A DNA stretch of 32,038 bases from the NCBI GenBank assembly GCA_012798435.1, contig JAAZNF010000044.1:1-32038 (forward strand). The letters are read 5' to 3'. Positions 18,000-26,862 of this stretch are shown here, piece by piece; position 1 is the first letter of the stretch, and each line of letters starts with the position of its first letter. The notes under the pieces are model-generated. The model made no database searches, had not been told where the DNA came from, and worked only from the letters and a program-made list of their open reading frames with translations. This stretch comes from Myxococcales bacterium (GTDB lineage Bacteria > Myxococcota > B64-G9). Both the position numbers and the translations under genes were made by a program.

Positions 18000-18329
18000 T
18001 ACCTCAACCTGGCCTGGAGTATCGCGACCTGCTGTTCGAGTTGGTTGATTCGAACCACCAGATCCTTGATGACCTCGTTCTGTGCCGACACCGTAGCCGA
18101 GAGGTTCCGGCCCTCACTGCCCGTCCTCGTCCACGGCGCGCACGAACGGAGTCAGACTGGCATGGTCGAGCTGCCGACCCGGATCTTCCGCGTTGTATTG
18201 ACCATCCGGCAGCCGCCGCTAGGACGCTCCGTTCGGCAACTGGTTTTAGAGACCCCGAACGATCGTGCCAAAATACGCTCCGACGTTGTTCCCCGCGCCA
18301 CCACCAATGAAGGTGTAGTTATTGACACT
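17999..18329 (-). pseudogene. Decayed GGG-repeat (YadA-head-like) surface protein, 3' end
   Basis: On the minus strand one frame from about 18326 reads VNNYTFIGGGAGNNVGAYFG, the pattern of YadA-head-like or tail-fibre-like repeats. It then meets in-frame TAA (18246-18248) and TAG (18219-18221), continues as DGQYNAEDPGRQLDHASLTP-FVRAVDEDGQ to TGA (18114-18116), and resumes one base shifted as EGRNLSATVSAQNEVIKDLV-VRINQLEQQVAILQARLR to a TAG at 17999-18001. The last segment is a coiled coil, as at the C-terminus of trimeric fibrous proteins. Two stops and one frameshift show that it is no longer expressed whole. The 5' part is missing. Confidence 0.6.
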
Positions 18330-18615
18330 CCTCCCCGCCGCCTGCCGGCGGCTTGGTCTGGATGAAAAACCGCCTACGCCAATCTTGTCTCGTTGTTGGC
18401 GGATTTCCGGGAGGAGATCGCGCTCTGGTTAGAAGCCTGCCTGCCTGCTTGCCTGCCTGCGCAACATCCGTGCCCTCATGGCCTGCCCGCTTGTCCCTTC
18501 TTCTAATTTCGTGAAAGCATCCTCCCGAAGGCGATGGAGAATGTCAAGATGCACCCCGGCGGCGCTTGCGCCCGCTGGGTTCGCGAGGCAATATCATGGA
18601 GGACAAGGAGAACCC
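18330..18615. other. Gene-free stretch with a simple repeat
   Basis: No gene is seen between the decayed surface-protein remnant and the small lipoprotein gene. It contains a CGCCAA/TTGGCG inverted repeat near 18377-18402 and the tetranucleotide repeat listed separately. A weak promoter-like pair TTGCGC (18566) and CAATAT (18589) precedes the lipoprotein gene at 17 bases spacing. Confidence 0.4.
18435..18460. repeat. GCCT tetranucleotide repeat
   Basis: About six consecutive GCCT units with one C-to-T change. It lies in non-coding DNA about 180 bases before the lipoprotein start, so phase variation by frameshift is not possible, though promoter spacing effects cannot be excluded. Confidence 0.6.
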
Positions 18616-19125
18616 ATGACCCGGACGCGTGTTTTCGTTTTGGCTCTTGGGATCTTTTCTTCGGCCTGCGGCCTGGACGTGGTCGAGTTCACCATCACCC
18701 AGACCGGCCAGGTGGGCATGGCCTCGCTGCAGTTCCCCGGGATGGAGCAGTTCGGCGGGACGCTGCTCAGGGCCCTGTCCGACCGCAGCGTCGATCCCGA
18801 CGACGTGGACTCCATGCGGGTCACCTCGGTGGTGCTCTCCATGACCGCGGACGGGGGCCTCACCCGGGACCTCACCTTCCTGCACGGGCTGATGTTCACC
18901 GTGCAGGCCAACGGGATGGTCGCCACCCGCCTGGCGGGCCAGGATCAGTTCTCCGCCGGAACCCGGCGCGCCTCCATCCCGGTGACGCCCGAGCTCGAGC
19001 TGAAGCCGTACCTCGAGGCCGGCGGCATGGCCCTCGGCGCCAGCGCCAGCCTGGATCCGCCGCCCCCCGACCGGGTCGATCTCCAGCTGGACATCAAGCT
19101 GCGGGTGGACGTGAACGCCATCTGA
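18616..19125 (+). CDS. Small candidate lipoprotein of unknown function
   Basis: A 169-residue protein. The ATG has AAGGAG (18605-18610) five bases upstream. The N-terminus MTRTRVFVLALGIFSSACG is a short signal peptide with SSAC at the cleavage site; Ser at -3 is not the best lipobox, so lipid attachment is likely rather than sure. The mature part has alternating hydrophobic/polar segments (VVEFTITQTGQVGM, VTSVVLSMTADG, RVDLQLDIKLRVDVNAI) suggestive of a beta-sandwich, with no recognised motif. It is flanked by minus-strand genes on both sides and is a single-gene unit. Confidence 0.75.
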   Translation: MTRTRVFVLALGIFSSACGLDVVEFTITQTGQVGMASLQFPGMEQFGGTLLRALSDRSVDPDDVDSMRVTSVVLSMTADGGLTRDLTFLHGLMFTVQANGMVATRLAGQDQFSAGTRRASIPVTPELELKPYLEAGGMALGASASLDPPPPDRVDLQLDIKLRVDVNAI

Positions 19126-19250
19126 GGTTCTTCAGATCACCGACCGCACCGGGTGCCCTCTCGCGGATCGCGCGATGTCCCTCTACCCGCCGCCATGCTT
19201 TGTAGAATGGAGCGGACCCCGCCTTGACCGCCAAGACACCGTCCGGGGCG

Positions 19251-19271
19251 GTTGACCCACGGCTTTCGCGG

Positions 19272-19276
<5 letters not shown>
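19251..19276. terminator. Hairpin between convergent genes
   Basis: GTTGACC (19251-19257) and GGTCAAC (19270-19276) form a perfect 7-bp stem with a 12-base loop; the right arm overlaps the stop codon of the acyl-CoA dehydrogenase gene. A second weaker stem (ACCGCC/GGCGGT, about 19228-19252) abuts it. No U-run is seen. It may end transcription of either convergent gene. Confidence 0.4.
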
Positions 19277-21122
<1,846 letters not shown>

Positions 21123-21175
21123 GCACGCCTCCCTTTTTTCGGTGCGGGCGGGGTCGAGCCCCGCGGGTTGTGGGC

Positions 21176-21204
21176 TATGTAGCCGATATGCGCGCGCCCG
21201 TCAA
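21176..21204 (-). promoter_or_regulatory. Promoter of the acyl-CoA dehydrogenase gene
   Basis: On the minus strand TTGACG (21199-21204), 17 bases, TACATA (21176-21181). The -35 contains the TGA stop of the upstream WYL-regulator gene, so the promoter sits at the 3' edge of that operon. Confidence 0.5.
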
Positions 21205-22202
21205 ATGCCGCCCTCCGGTGCCGCTGCCGCCGGGGAGCCGGCGCCGCCGGCCAGGACGCGCGCCTCGTCCCGCAGCCGCTCGGCGAGCTGTGGCGGCGAC
21301 AGGATGCGCGCCTCCCCGGCGAAGGAGGCCGCGTAAGACAGCGCGAATTCGTCGCTGACGTCGAACAGGTGGAGGCGCAGGCCGCCGTCCGGCTCGGGCT
21401 GGCAGCCCTCCCCTCCCCACTTCTCGCGCACCCAGCGCGCCACCGCCGGAGAGAAAGACATCACCACCTCGCGCGAGCCGCGGGGGGGGAGGCGCAGGGC
21501 CGCCTCCACCGTTCCCGGCACGTCGATCTCACCCATGGGGTCGAAGATGCGATCGGTGAGCGTGGCCTGCTGGATGCGGGTCAGGCGGAACACCCGCACC
21601 GCCTCCCGGCGGGTGCAGAAGGCCACCAGGTACCAGTGGCCCCGGGAGAGGTGCAGGCCCAGGGGCCGCACGCTGCGCGCGATGACCTCGCCCCGGCCGG
21701 CGCTGAAGTGCCGGATGTCCACCTCACGCCGCTCCTCCACCGCATGGCGCAGCACCGAAAGGTGCGGCGCGGCCTCGCCGCTCTCGAACACGAAGCGCTC
21801 GGCCAGATCCGCCACCAGCCGGCGCATCTCGGGAGGCAGGGCCGAAAGGATGCGCGAGATCGCTCCCTCCATGGCCACGGCCGCGTCCCCCATGGCCGGG
21901 GTGCAGAACATCCGGCCGGCGCACACCAGGGCCAGGGCCTCGAAGAGGGTGAAGTTCACCGGGCGATCGAAGGACTGGTGCAGGTGCACGTACACCCGGC
22001 CCGCCTCCTCGTAGATCTCGATGAGGTCGTCCGGCGCGAACGGCGGTTGGCCGATCATGAGCAGAAAGTCGATCTCCTGCCGCAGCTCGGCCTCCGGCAT
22101 CCCGAGCCGCCGCGACAACTCGGCCAGGGAGGCCCCCCGGTTGCGCACCACGTAGGGGACGAGGAACAGCAGGATGCGCAGGCGCTGGTTGAGATCCCTC
22201 AT
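21201..22202 (-). CDS. WYL-domain regulator, second of a pair (PafC-like)
   Basis: A 333-residue protein. The N-terminal 60 residues form a winged helix-turn-helix-like domain (LAELSRRLGMPEAELRQEIDFLL). A WYL-domain region follows at about 150-230 with SVRPLGLHLSRGHWYLVAFCTRR, then a C-terminal WCX-like extension. WYL proteins sense nucleic acid or nucleotide ligands; in actinobacteria the adjacent pair PafB/PafC activates DNA-damage genes. The ATG at 22202 overlaps the TGA of the first WYL gene (ATGA), so the two are made together and may form a heterodimer. A longer in-frame start inside the upstream gene is rejected. Confidence 0.87.
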   Translation of the reverse strand: MRDLNQRLRILLFLVPYVVRNRGASLAELSRRLGMPEAELRQEIDFLLMIGQPPFAPDDLIEIYEEAGRVYVHLHQSFDRPVNFTLFEALALVCAGRMFCTPAMGDAAVAMEGAISRILSALPPEMRRLVADLAERFVFESGEAAPHLSVLRHAVEERREVDIRHFSAGRGEVIARSVRPLGLHLSRGHWYLVAFCTRREAVRVFRLTRIQQATLTDRIFDPMGEIDVPGTVEAALRLPPRGSREVVMSFSPAVARWVREKWGGEGCQPEPDGGLRLHLFDVSDEFALSYAASFAGEARILSPPQLAERLRDEARVLAGGAGSPAAAAPEGGI

Positions 22203-23212
22203 GCGTGTTCCTCGCCGATTCTTCGCCAGGCGGCCTGAACCCGCTCGCACAACTCCGGGGGCGACAGCGGCGTGGCGCGCCCTCGGTACCACAGCACCGT
22301 CGGCACCAGGCCATCGAGCGAGGTGACCTCGAGTTCCAGGATGCGGGATTCGCCGTCCTGCTCGACCTGGCAGGCGCGATGTCCGAACTCGGCCACCGCC
22401 GCCTCCGCCACCGGCGGTTCGAAGCGGATGCGCGCGCGCACCGGCGGATGAGACCGGATCTCCCAGGGTTCGCGGGCCACGCGCTCGGAGAGCTTCAAGC
22501 CCTCCGGGAACTCGAAATCCGGCGTCTTGGGCTTGAGCGGGTTCACCGAGAGCCCCCGGATGCGCTCCAACAGGAACACGCGGATGTCGCGCCGGGTGTG
22601 GCAGTACGCCACCAGGTGCCAGGCTCCCCGGCGCAGCACCAACCCGTAGGGGTCCACCCGGCGCTGGCTGACCTCGTCGCGCCAGAAGCCATGGTAGGAC
22701 AGGGTCACCGACTTGCGAGCCACGATCGCCCGCCGAAGCGCGCCGAGGTGCTCCTGCAAGCGCGGATTGCCCTCCTGGGGAACGCGCCCCAGCGAGCGCG
22801 GCAGGGCGAAATCGCGGCCGGCGTCCTCACGGCTCCCGGCCGCCCAGGAGATCTTGTTGAGCGCCAGCAACAGGTCGTCGTGGAAGGGCGACGCCTCGAG
22901 GTGGAGCGCCGCCACGCCGGCCAGGAAGAACATGGCCAGCTCCTCGGGCGCAAGCTTGACCGCGGGCAGCGCATAGCGCTCGCGCCGGATGAGGTAGCCC
23001 TCGTCCGAGAGTTCGTCCCCGGCCTGGTATTCCAGGGGGATGCCCAAATCGGTGAGGTCGGCCTTGTCGCGCTCGAACTTGCGCAGGGCGGCCTCCTCCG
23101 AGCAGTCGCCGTAGTCCTCGGGGAAGGCCTCCCGGATCTCCGAAAAGGGCACCGGGCGCCGCGTATTGAGCAGAAGCGCCAGCAGGTCCAGCAATCGCTC
23201 AGCCCGCTTCAT
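22199..23212 (-). CDS. WYL-domain regulator, first of a pair (PafB-like)
   Basis: A 337-residue protein. An N-terminal HTH (KRAERLLDLLALLLNTRRPV, then RKFERDKADLTDLGIPLEYQ) is followed by a helical region. The WYL domain lies at about 155-230 with VTLSYHGFW and the binding-motif segment RRVDPYGLVLRRGAWHLVAY, and a WCX-like C-terminal part ends with LSPPELCERVQAAWRRI. The start overlaps the end of the repeat-protein gene by 14 bases, and its stop overlaps the next WYL gene. It is thus the third gene of a tightly coupled set: lipoprotein, repeat protein, WYL, WYL. The pairing resembles PafBC; whether DNA damage is the signal here is unknown. Confidence 0.88.
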   Translation of the reverse strand: MKRAERLLDLLALLLNTRRPVPFSEIREAFPEDYGDCSEEAALRKFERDKADLTDLGIPLEYQAGDELSDEGYLIRRERYALPAVKLAPEELAMFFLAGVAALHLEASPFHDDLLLALNKISWAAGSREDAGRDFALPRSLGRVPQEGNPRLQEHLGALRRAIVARKSVTLSYHGFWRDEVSQRRVDPYGLVLRRGAWHLVAYCHTRRDIRVFLLERIRGLSVNPLKPKTPDFEFPEGLKLSERVAREPWEIRSHPPVRARIRFEPPVAEAAVAEFGHRACQVEQDGESRILELEVTSLDGLVPTVLWYRGRATPLSPPELCERVQAAWRRIGEEHA

Positions 23213-23981
23213 CCGTCACGTCTCCGCTGGCCCCTGCCCAGCGCCCCCGGATGCGTCCGGCGCGGTCCAGGTGGAGGCCCTCGGGCAGGACCTCCTCGAC
23301 CCGCTTGCGGAAGCCCTTCACGTCCCAGTCGAGCTTTTGCAGCGCGTCGGCCACCGCGGCCCGGATGCGCAGGGGCGTCTCGTCGTCGGTGAGCAGGTCG
23401 AGCATCGGCTCGCGGGCGCGCTCGTCGGCGCGCCGCACCAACGCGCCCAGCGCCTCCACCTGCACCTCGTCCCGGTGATCGCGCAGAAAGGAGATCAGGG
23501 TGGGCACCACCCGCGGGTCGTCGTACTCGGCGAGCTGGGAGACCAGCAACACCTTGCGCTCGGGATCGGTGGTGTAGCTGGTGCCCAGCTTCTCGAGCGT
23601 GCCGATGATGACCGACACCGCCTGTTCGGGCGGCGCCACCGCGGCCAGCAGGCGCAGCGGCCAGGTGACCGGCACGCGCGTGGCGTCGCGCCGGTTGAGG
23701 TATTCCTCGATGGCCGGCACCGCCTCGGCGCCGAACCCCTGGATGATACCGAAGACCTCTTGCTTCTCCTCCTCGTCGCGGATGGTGTGATCGATGTTGA
23801 CCATGAACCGCTCCAGCAGGCCGCGGCACCCCTCCAGCCCGCCCAGGGCGCGGAAGAACTCCACCGCCCGCTTGCGATCCTCTCCGAAACCGAAGCGGTT
23901 CTTGATGTGCTTGCGGTGACGCTGAACGGCGCGCTCGTGCCGCCGCGCCTGCCAGCGCTGCCAGAAGTCGGCCAGGCTCAT
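23199..23981 (-). CDS. HEAT-like repeat protein of unknown function
   Basis: A 260-residue, all-helical soluble protein with no signal peptide. A basic N-terminal helix (WQRWQARRHERAVQRHRKHI) is followed by HEAT-like repeats at about 60-235: GAEAVPAIEEYLNRRDA, YDDPRVVPTLISFLRDHRDE, VQVEALGALVRRADERAREP and RIRAAVADALQKLDW. Such repeats act as protein-binding scaffolds. The ATG at 23981 overlaps the TGA of the preceding lipoprotein gene; the 3' end overlaps the first WYL gene by 14 bases. Four-fold coupling suggests it works with the WYL pair, perhaps as an inhibitor or adaptor; this is inference. Confidence 0.8.
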   Translation of the reverse strand: MSLADFWQRWQARRHERAVQRHRKHIKNRFGFGEDRKRAVEFFRALGGLEGCRGLLERFMVNIDHTIRDEEEKQEVFGIIQGFGAEAVPAIEEYLNRRDATRVPVTWPLRLLAAVAPPEQAVSVIIGTLEKLGTSYTTDPERKVLLVSQLAEYDDPRVVPTLISFLRDHRDEVQVEALGALVRRADERAREPMLDLLTDDETPLRIRAAVADALQKLDWDVKGFRKRVEEVLPEGLHLDRAGRIRGRWAGASGDVTDEAG

Positions 23982-24628
23982 GTCCCGACCCTCCAGGAGA
24001 GCTCGGCCACGCCGAAGGCCGATGACAGGCGGATCACCAGCGAGCCGCCCGATTCCGACAGGATGGGGTTGCCGTTCGCCTGTTGCAGCGGGAACGTCAC
24101 CAGGTACGAGCGGCCGTAACCGTTGAGGTACGGGAAGAAGGCCTGCAGGTTGGGACCGCGGCCCTTGAAACGGTGGATAGAGGCCGGCGGCGTTCCGAGC
24201 TGATCGGCGCCGCCCCACAGGGCCATGCGCCACACCGAGCCGCGCTCGTCGAGGTTGTTCCAGGAGTAGTCCGAGGTGTCCATGAAGACGAAGAACTCGA
24301 GGCCCCGGCCCTCGGAGGTGGCCAGGCGCTCGAGGTCGCTGTCCACCTTGCCGGGATCGATGCCGAACACCGCCAGGTACTGCACCCCGAAGGCCTGCCG
24401 GAACTTCGGCGAGAGATACGTCGCGTGTACGAACATCACCCGGTCCAGGCCGTGGTACACCCGGCTCGAGGAGGTCCAGCGTAAAAGCTCCTCCTCGTAG
24501 CCGCGGCTGAGGTTCTGCAGTCCGCGGATGTCCGGCGGCGGCGAGCAGGCCGCGCCGACCAGCGCCACCACCGACATCACCGCCAGCCAGGCGCGGGTCC
24601 GCGTCGCTTTGCTTCTGCCATTCACCAT
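23978..24628 (-). CDS. Lipoprotein of unknown function
   Basis: A 216-residue protein. The signal MVNGRSKATRTRAWLAVMSV-VALVGAAC is a textbook lipoprotein leader; the mature protein begins CSPPPDIRG. The body has no motif I know. It has RVMFVHATYLSPKFRQAF, a FFVFMDTSDYSWNN segment and a C-terminal beta-rich part (RSYLVTFPLQQANGN, GGSLVIRLSSAFGVAELSWR), suggesting an outer-membrane lipoprotein with a beta fold. Start choice: ATGs at 24640, 24700 and 24727 are also in frame. I favour 24628 because a TTGACC-17-CATGAT promoter ends eight bases before it and it gives the cleanest signal peptide. GAGG eight bases before 24640 is the main alternative. It is the first gene of the overlapping lipoprotein/repeat/WYL/WYL set. 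Confidence 0.78.
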   Translation of the reverse strand: MVNGRSKATRTRAWLAVMSVVALVGAACSPPPDIRGLQNLSRGYEEELLRWTSSSRVYHGLDRVMFVHATYLSPKFRQAFGVQYLAVFGIDPGKVDSDLERLATSEGRGLEFFVFMDTSDYSWNNLDERGSVWRMALWGGADQLGTPPASIHRFKGRGPNLQAFFPYLNGYGRSYLVTFPLQQANGNPILSESGGSLVIRLSSAFGVAELSWRVGT

Positions 24629-24635
24629 GCGGCGG

Positions 24636-24664
24636 ATCATGCCCCGCGCCTCGTCCGGGGTCAA
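24636..24664 (-). promoter_or_regulatory. Promoter of the lipoprotein/repeat/WYL/WYL set
   Basis: On the minus strand TTGACC (24659-24664), a 17-base spacer and CATGAT (24636-24641). The predicted start is near 24629, next to the ATG at 24628, so the message would be leaderless. Confidence 0.5.
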
Positions 24665-24904
24665 GCGATCCGGCGCCCGGCCCAACTCCTGAGATTCCAT
24701 CCTTTCACAAAGGAACGCATGCCCCATGGACGCCCATTGGCATGAAGAAAAAACCTGCTGTCAGGGAAAAACCGAACCAACGAAATGCCCTCGCAGCCGG
24801 TGAGGAGCAGGCTGGAATACCCGGCAAGAGCTTTTTCGTTCATGAGATGTGGGCGCCCGCATTGGAGTCCGGGGAAGCTCCAGCGCGGCCCGTCCCGGGC
24901 GATC
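24665..24904. other. Intergenic stretch, nothing assigned
   Basis: This is the gap between pyrE and the lipoprotein promoter. A 60-codon minus-strand frame (24661-24843) is present but has no ribosome site and overlaps the promoter, so it is not called. I see no strong hairpin, tRNA or repeat in it. Confidence 0.4.
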
Positions 24905-25486
24905 TCAGGCCGGGGGATCCCCCGCCACGAAATCCGCGCGCGAGAACAGCGCCTCCAGCGGCCGGCCGGTGGCCTGGATGGCCGCGGCACCGCCCTCGCA
25001 GCGATCCACCAGGGCCAGCACACCCAGGACCTTCAGGCCGGCCTCCTCGGCGCGCTGGATCGAACGCAGCGTCGAGGCCCCGGTGGTCACCACGTCCTCC
25101 AGCAACACCACCGGGTCGCCCGGGGCGAGGTTCCCCATCCCCTCGATCCAGGCCGCGGTGCCGTGGGCCTTGGGCTCCTTGCGGATGATGAAGGCGTGCA
25201 GCGGCGCCCCTTGCTGGGCGCTGAGCACCGCCACGGCGCTCACCAGGGGATCGGCGCCCAGGGTGGGCCCGCCGACCGCCCGGGCCGCGGGGAAGCGCGC
25301 CCGGATGCGTTCCAGAAACAGCACGCCGCACAGGCGGGCGCCCTCGGCGTGGAGCGAGGTCTGCTTGCAATCGATGTAGAAGTCGGAAACCTTGCCCGAG
25401 CTGAGCACCACTCGGCCGGCGCGGAAGGAACGCTCCCGCAGCAACCCGAGCAGGCGCTCTCGCTCTTGGCTGGACGCCGGGGACAT
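24905..25486 (-). CDS. pyrE: Orotate phosphoribosyltransferase
   Basis: A 193-residue PRTase that joins orotate to PRPP to give OMP in pyrimidine synthesis. The start region SFRAGRVVLSSGKVSDFYID is typical of bacterial PyrE, with the substrate-loop DFYIDCKQTSLHAEG. GGPTLGADPLVSAVA, the FIIRKEPKAHG loop and the PRPP-binding motif VVLLEDVVTTGAST follow. Length is normal. It begins four bases after the stop of the third bactofilin gene, so it is cotranscribed with the cytoskeletal genes, an unusual setting for a housekeeping enzyme. Confidence 0.95.
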   Translation of the reverse strand: MSPASSQERERLLGLLRERSFRAGRVVLSSGKVSDFYIDCKQTSLHAEGARLCGVLFLERIRARFPAARAVGGPTLGADPLVSAVAVLSAQQGAPLHAFIIRKEPKAHGTAAWIEGMGNLAPGDPVVLLEDVVTTGASTLRSIQRAEEAGLKVLGVLALVDRCEGGAAAIQATGRPLEALFSRADFVAGDPPA

Positions 25487-25489
25487 GGA

Positions 25490-26032
25490 TCAACGGCGCT
25501 TGCGGACGACGATCTTCTTCTTCGAGGCGCCCTCTTCGTCAACGAGTTCTTTCTTCTCGATGTGGGGCTCGGGCTTGGGCTCGGCGCGTGCCGGCGCCGG
25601 GCGCGCGGGAACCGGGGTGGGCCGGGCCGCGGTTGCGCTCGCCTTGCGCGCGGGCTCGAAACGTGCCGGTTTGGCCACCACGGCGCGGACGGGGGACTCG
25701 CGGTTGGAGGCCACGTCTCCCATGTCGACCTGCCCCTTGAAACGGGCGCCCTCGGTGATGATGACACGCGGCGCGCGAATGTCGCCGATCATGCGCCCGG
25801 TCTCGGCGAGCTCCACCGATTCGGTGGCGTTGACGTTGCCCACCATGATGCCGCTGATGATGGCGTTGCACACCGAAACCTCGGCCTTGACCACGCCGGT
25901 GGGCTCCACGATCAGGGTCTTGCTCAAATGGACCGAGCCCTCGATCCGTCCCTGCACGGTGAGGTCCTCATCGCCCTGGAGGTTGCCCTTGATGAGGATG
26001 GTCTGGCCGACGATCGTATTGGTATCCGCCAT
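25490..26032 (-). CDS. Bactofilin with a long basic tail
   Basis: A 180-residue protein. Residues about 8-103 are a bactofilin core: a right-handed beta-helix of short rungs such as ILIKGNLQGDEDLTVQGRIE, LIVEPTGVVKAEV and RVIITEGARFKGQVDM. Bactofilins polymerise without nucleotide into cytoskeletal filaments at the membrane. The C-terminal 75 residues are a Pro/Ala/Lys/Arg-rich tail ending KKKIVVRKRR, absent from the two neighbours. Such tails bind partners, DNA or membrane. It is the third of three tandem bactofilin genes. Confidence 0.93.
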   Translation of the reverse strand: MADTNTIVGQTILIKGNLQGDEDLTVQGRIEGSVHLSKTLIVEPTGVVKAEVSVCNAIISGIMVGNVNATESVELAETGRMIGDIRAPRVIITEGARFKGQVDMGDVASNRESPVRAVVAKPARFEPARKASATAARPTPVPARPAPARAEPKPEPHIEKKELVDEEGASKKKIVVRKRR

Positions 26033-26062
26033 GGCAGGCTCCTTTGTGTTCCGGCCGGACCG

Positions 26063-26374
26063 CTAGCGGTCCATGTCCACGTTGCCCTTGAACTTGGCCC
26101 CGTCGGCGATCAGGATACGCGGCGCCTTGATGTTGCCCACCACCCGGCCGTCGGACTTGATCTCCACCTTGGAGAAGGCCTGGATGTCGCCCGTCACCGC
26201 CCCGGAGATCTCCACGTTCTGGGTCTGGATGTCGGCCTCCACCGTGCCGGAGCTCTCCACCAGCAGGCTCTCCTTGAGCATGATCTTTCCCTTGACCGTG
26301 CCCTGCACCACCAGATCCTCGTCACCGCTGATTTCTCCGTCGATCACAATGGATTTACCGATGACGTTGGCCAT
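26063..26374 (-). CDS. Bactofilin, minimal core
   Basis: A 103-residue protein consisting almost only of the bactofilin beta-helix core: VIGKSIVIDGEISGDEDLVV, QGTVKGKIMLKESLLVESSG, VEADIQTQNVEISGAVTGDI and APRILIADGAKFKGNVDMDR. No tail is present. It is the middle of three tandem paralogs, 27 bases after the first and 30 before the third, so it probably copolymerises with them. Myxococcus xanthus BacNOP is a known case of three clustered bactofilins; no parAB partner is visible here. Confidence 0.93.
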   Translation of the reverse strand: MANVIGKSIVIDGEISGDEDLVVQGTVKGKIMLKESLLVESSGTVEADIQTQNVEISGAVTGDIQAFSKVEIKSDGRVVGNIKAPRILIADGAKFKGNVDMDR

Positions 26375-26401
26375 AGGATTCTCCTCTCAGGTTTCGCTCT
26401 C

Positions 26402-26746
26402 TCACAGGATCCCGTCGGGCAGTTCCACGTCCATGTCCACCTTGCCCTTGAAGCGCGCTCCGTCCTCGATCACCACCACCGGAGCCTTGATGTCCGAGGT
26501 GACCCGGGCGTTGGCCTGGATGGCCACCCGGTCGCTGGCCTCGATGTTGCCGCTCATCTCGCCCCGGATGGTCAGTCGCTCCGACTTGATGTCGGCGCGC
26601 ACCACACCGGTCTCCTCGATGGTCAGGTGGTTCTTCAAGGAGATCTCCCCCTCCACCGTGCCCTCGATGATGAGGTCCCCCTCCCCGCTCAAGTTGCCGC
26701 GAATCGCGATGCCCTTTCCGATCACACCCGGTGGTTCGTTGGCCAT
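26402..26746 (-). CDS. Bactofilin, first of three
   Basis: A 114-residue bactofilin: a short leader MANEPPG, then the beta-helix core (VIGKGIAIRGNLSGEGDLII through APVVVIEDGARFKGKVDMD) and a short acidic end. The ATG at 26746 has AAGGAGG seven bases upstream; a far longer in-frame extension to 27004 reads as non-coding and overlaps pssA, so it is rejected. It is promoter-proximal in the bactofilin-pyrE operon. The three cores are clearly related to one another and likely arose by tandem duplication. Confidence 0.92.
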   Translation of the reverse strand: MANEPPGVIGKGIAIRGNLSGEGDLIIEGTVEGEISLKNHLTIEETGVVRADIKSERLTIRGEMSGNIEASDRVAIQANARVTSDIKAPVVVIEDGARFKGKVDMDVELPDGIL

Positions 26747-26832
26747 GAAAAGCCTCCTTGATCGCTTTCGCCGGGCGAGGCCAGTCCCCGCGGCGGCGGA
26801 TTCTCTCGCAAGATTCCTTCCGGCTCCGGCGG

Positions 26833-26862
26833 ACCATAACAGCAGCGGCCGCGCCTTGTCAA
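26833..26862 (-). promoter_or_regulatory. Promoter of the bactofilin-pyrE operon
   Basis: On the minus strand TTGACA (26857-26862), an 18-base spacer and TATGGT (26833-26838), predicting a start near 26826. The -35 overlaps the stop codon of the upstream phosphatidyltransferase gene. Confidence 0.65.

Noticed and set aside
18041-18062. GGTTCGAATC followed by CCA on the minus strand, like a tRNA T-arm and tail
   Set aside because: No cloverleaf forms around it. The bases are the VVRINQ codons of the decayed coiled-coil segment.
18478-18615. Upstream in-frame extension of the small lipoprotein
   Set aside because: The ATG at 18616 has a strong ribosome site and starts a signal peptide; the extension would bury it.
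24661-24843. A 60-codon minus-strand frame with a lipobox-like LLLTGC
   Set aside because: It has no ribosome site, no basic N-terminus typical of a signal peptide, and it overlaps the promoter of the lipoprotein set.
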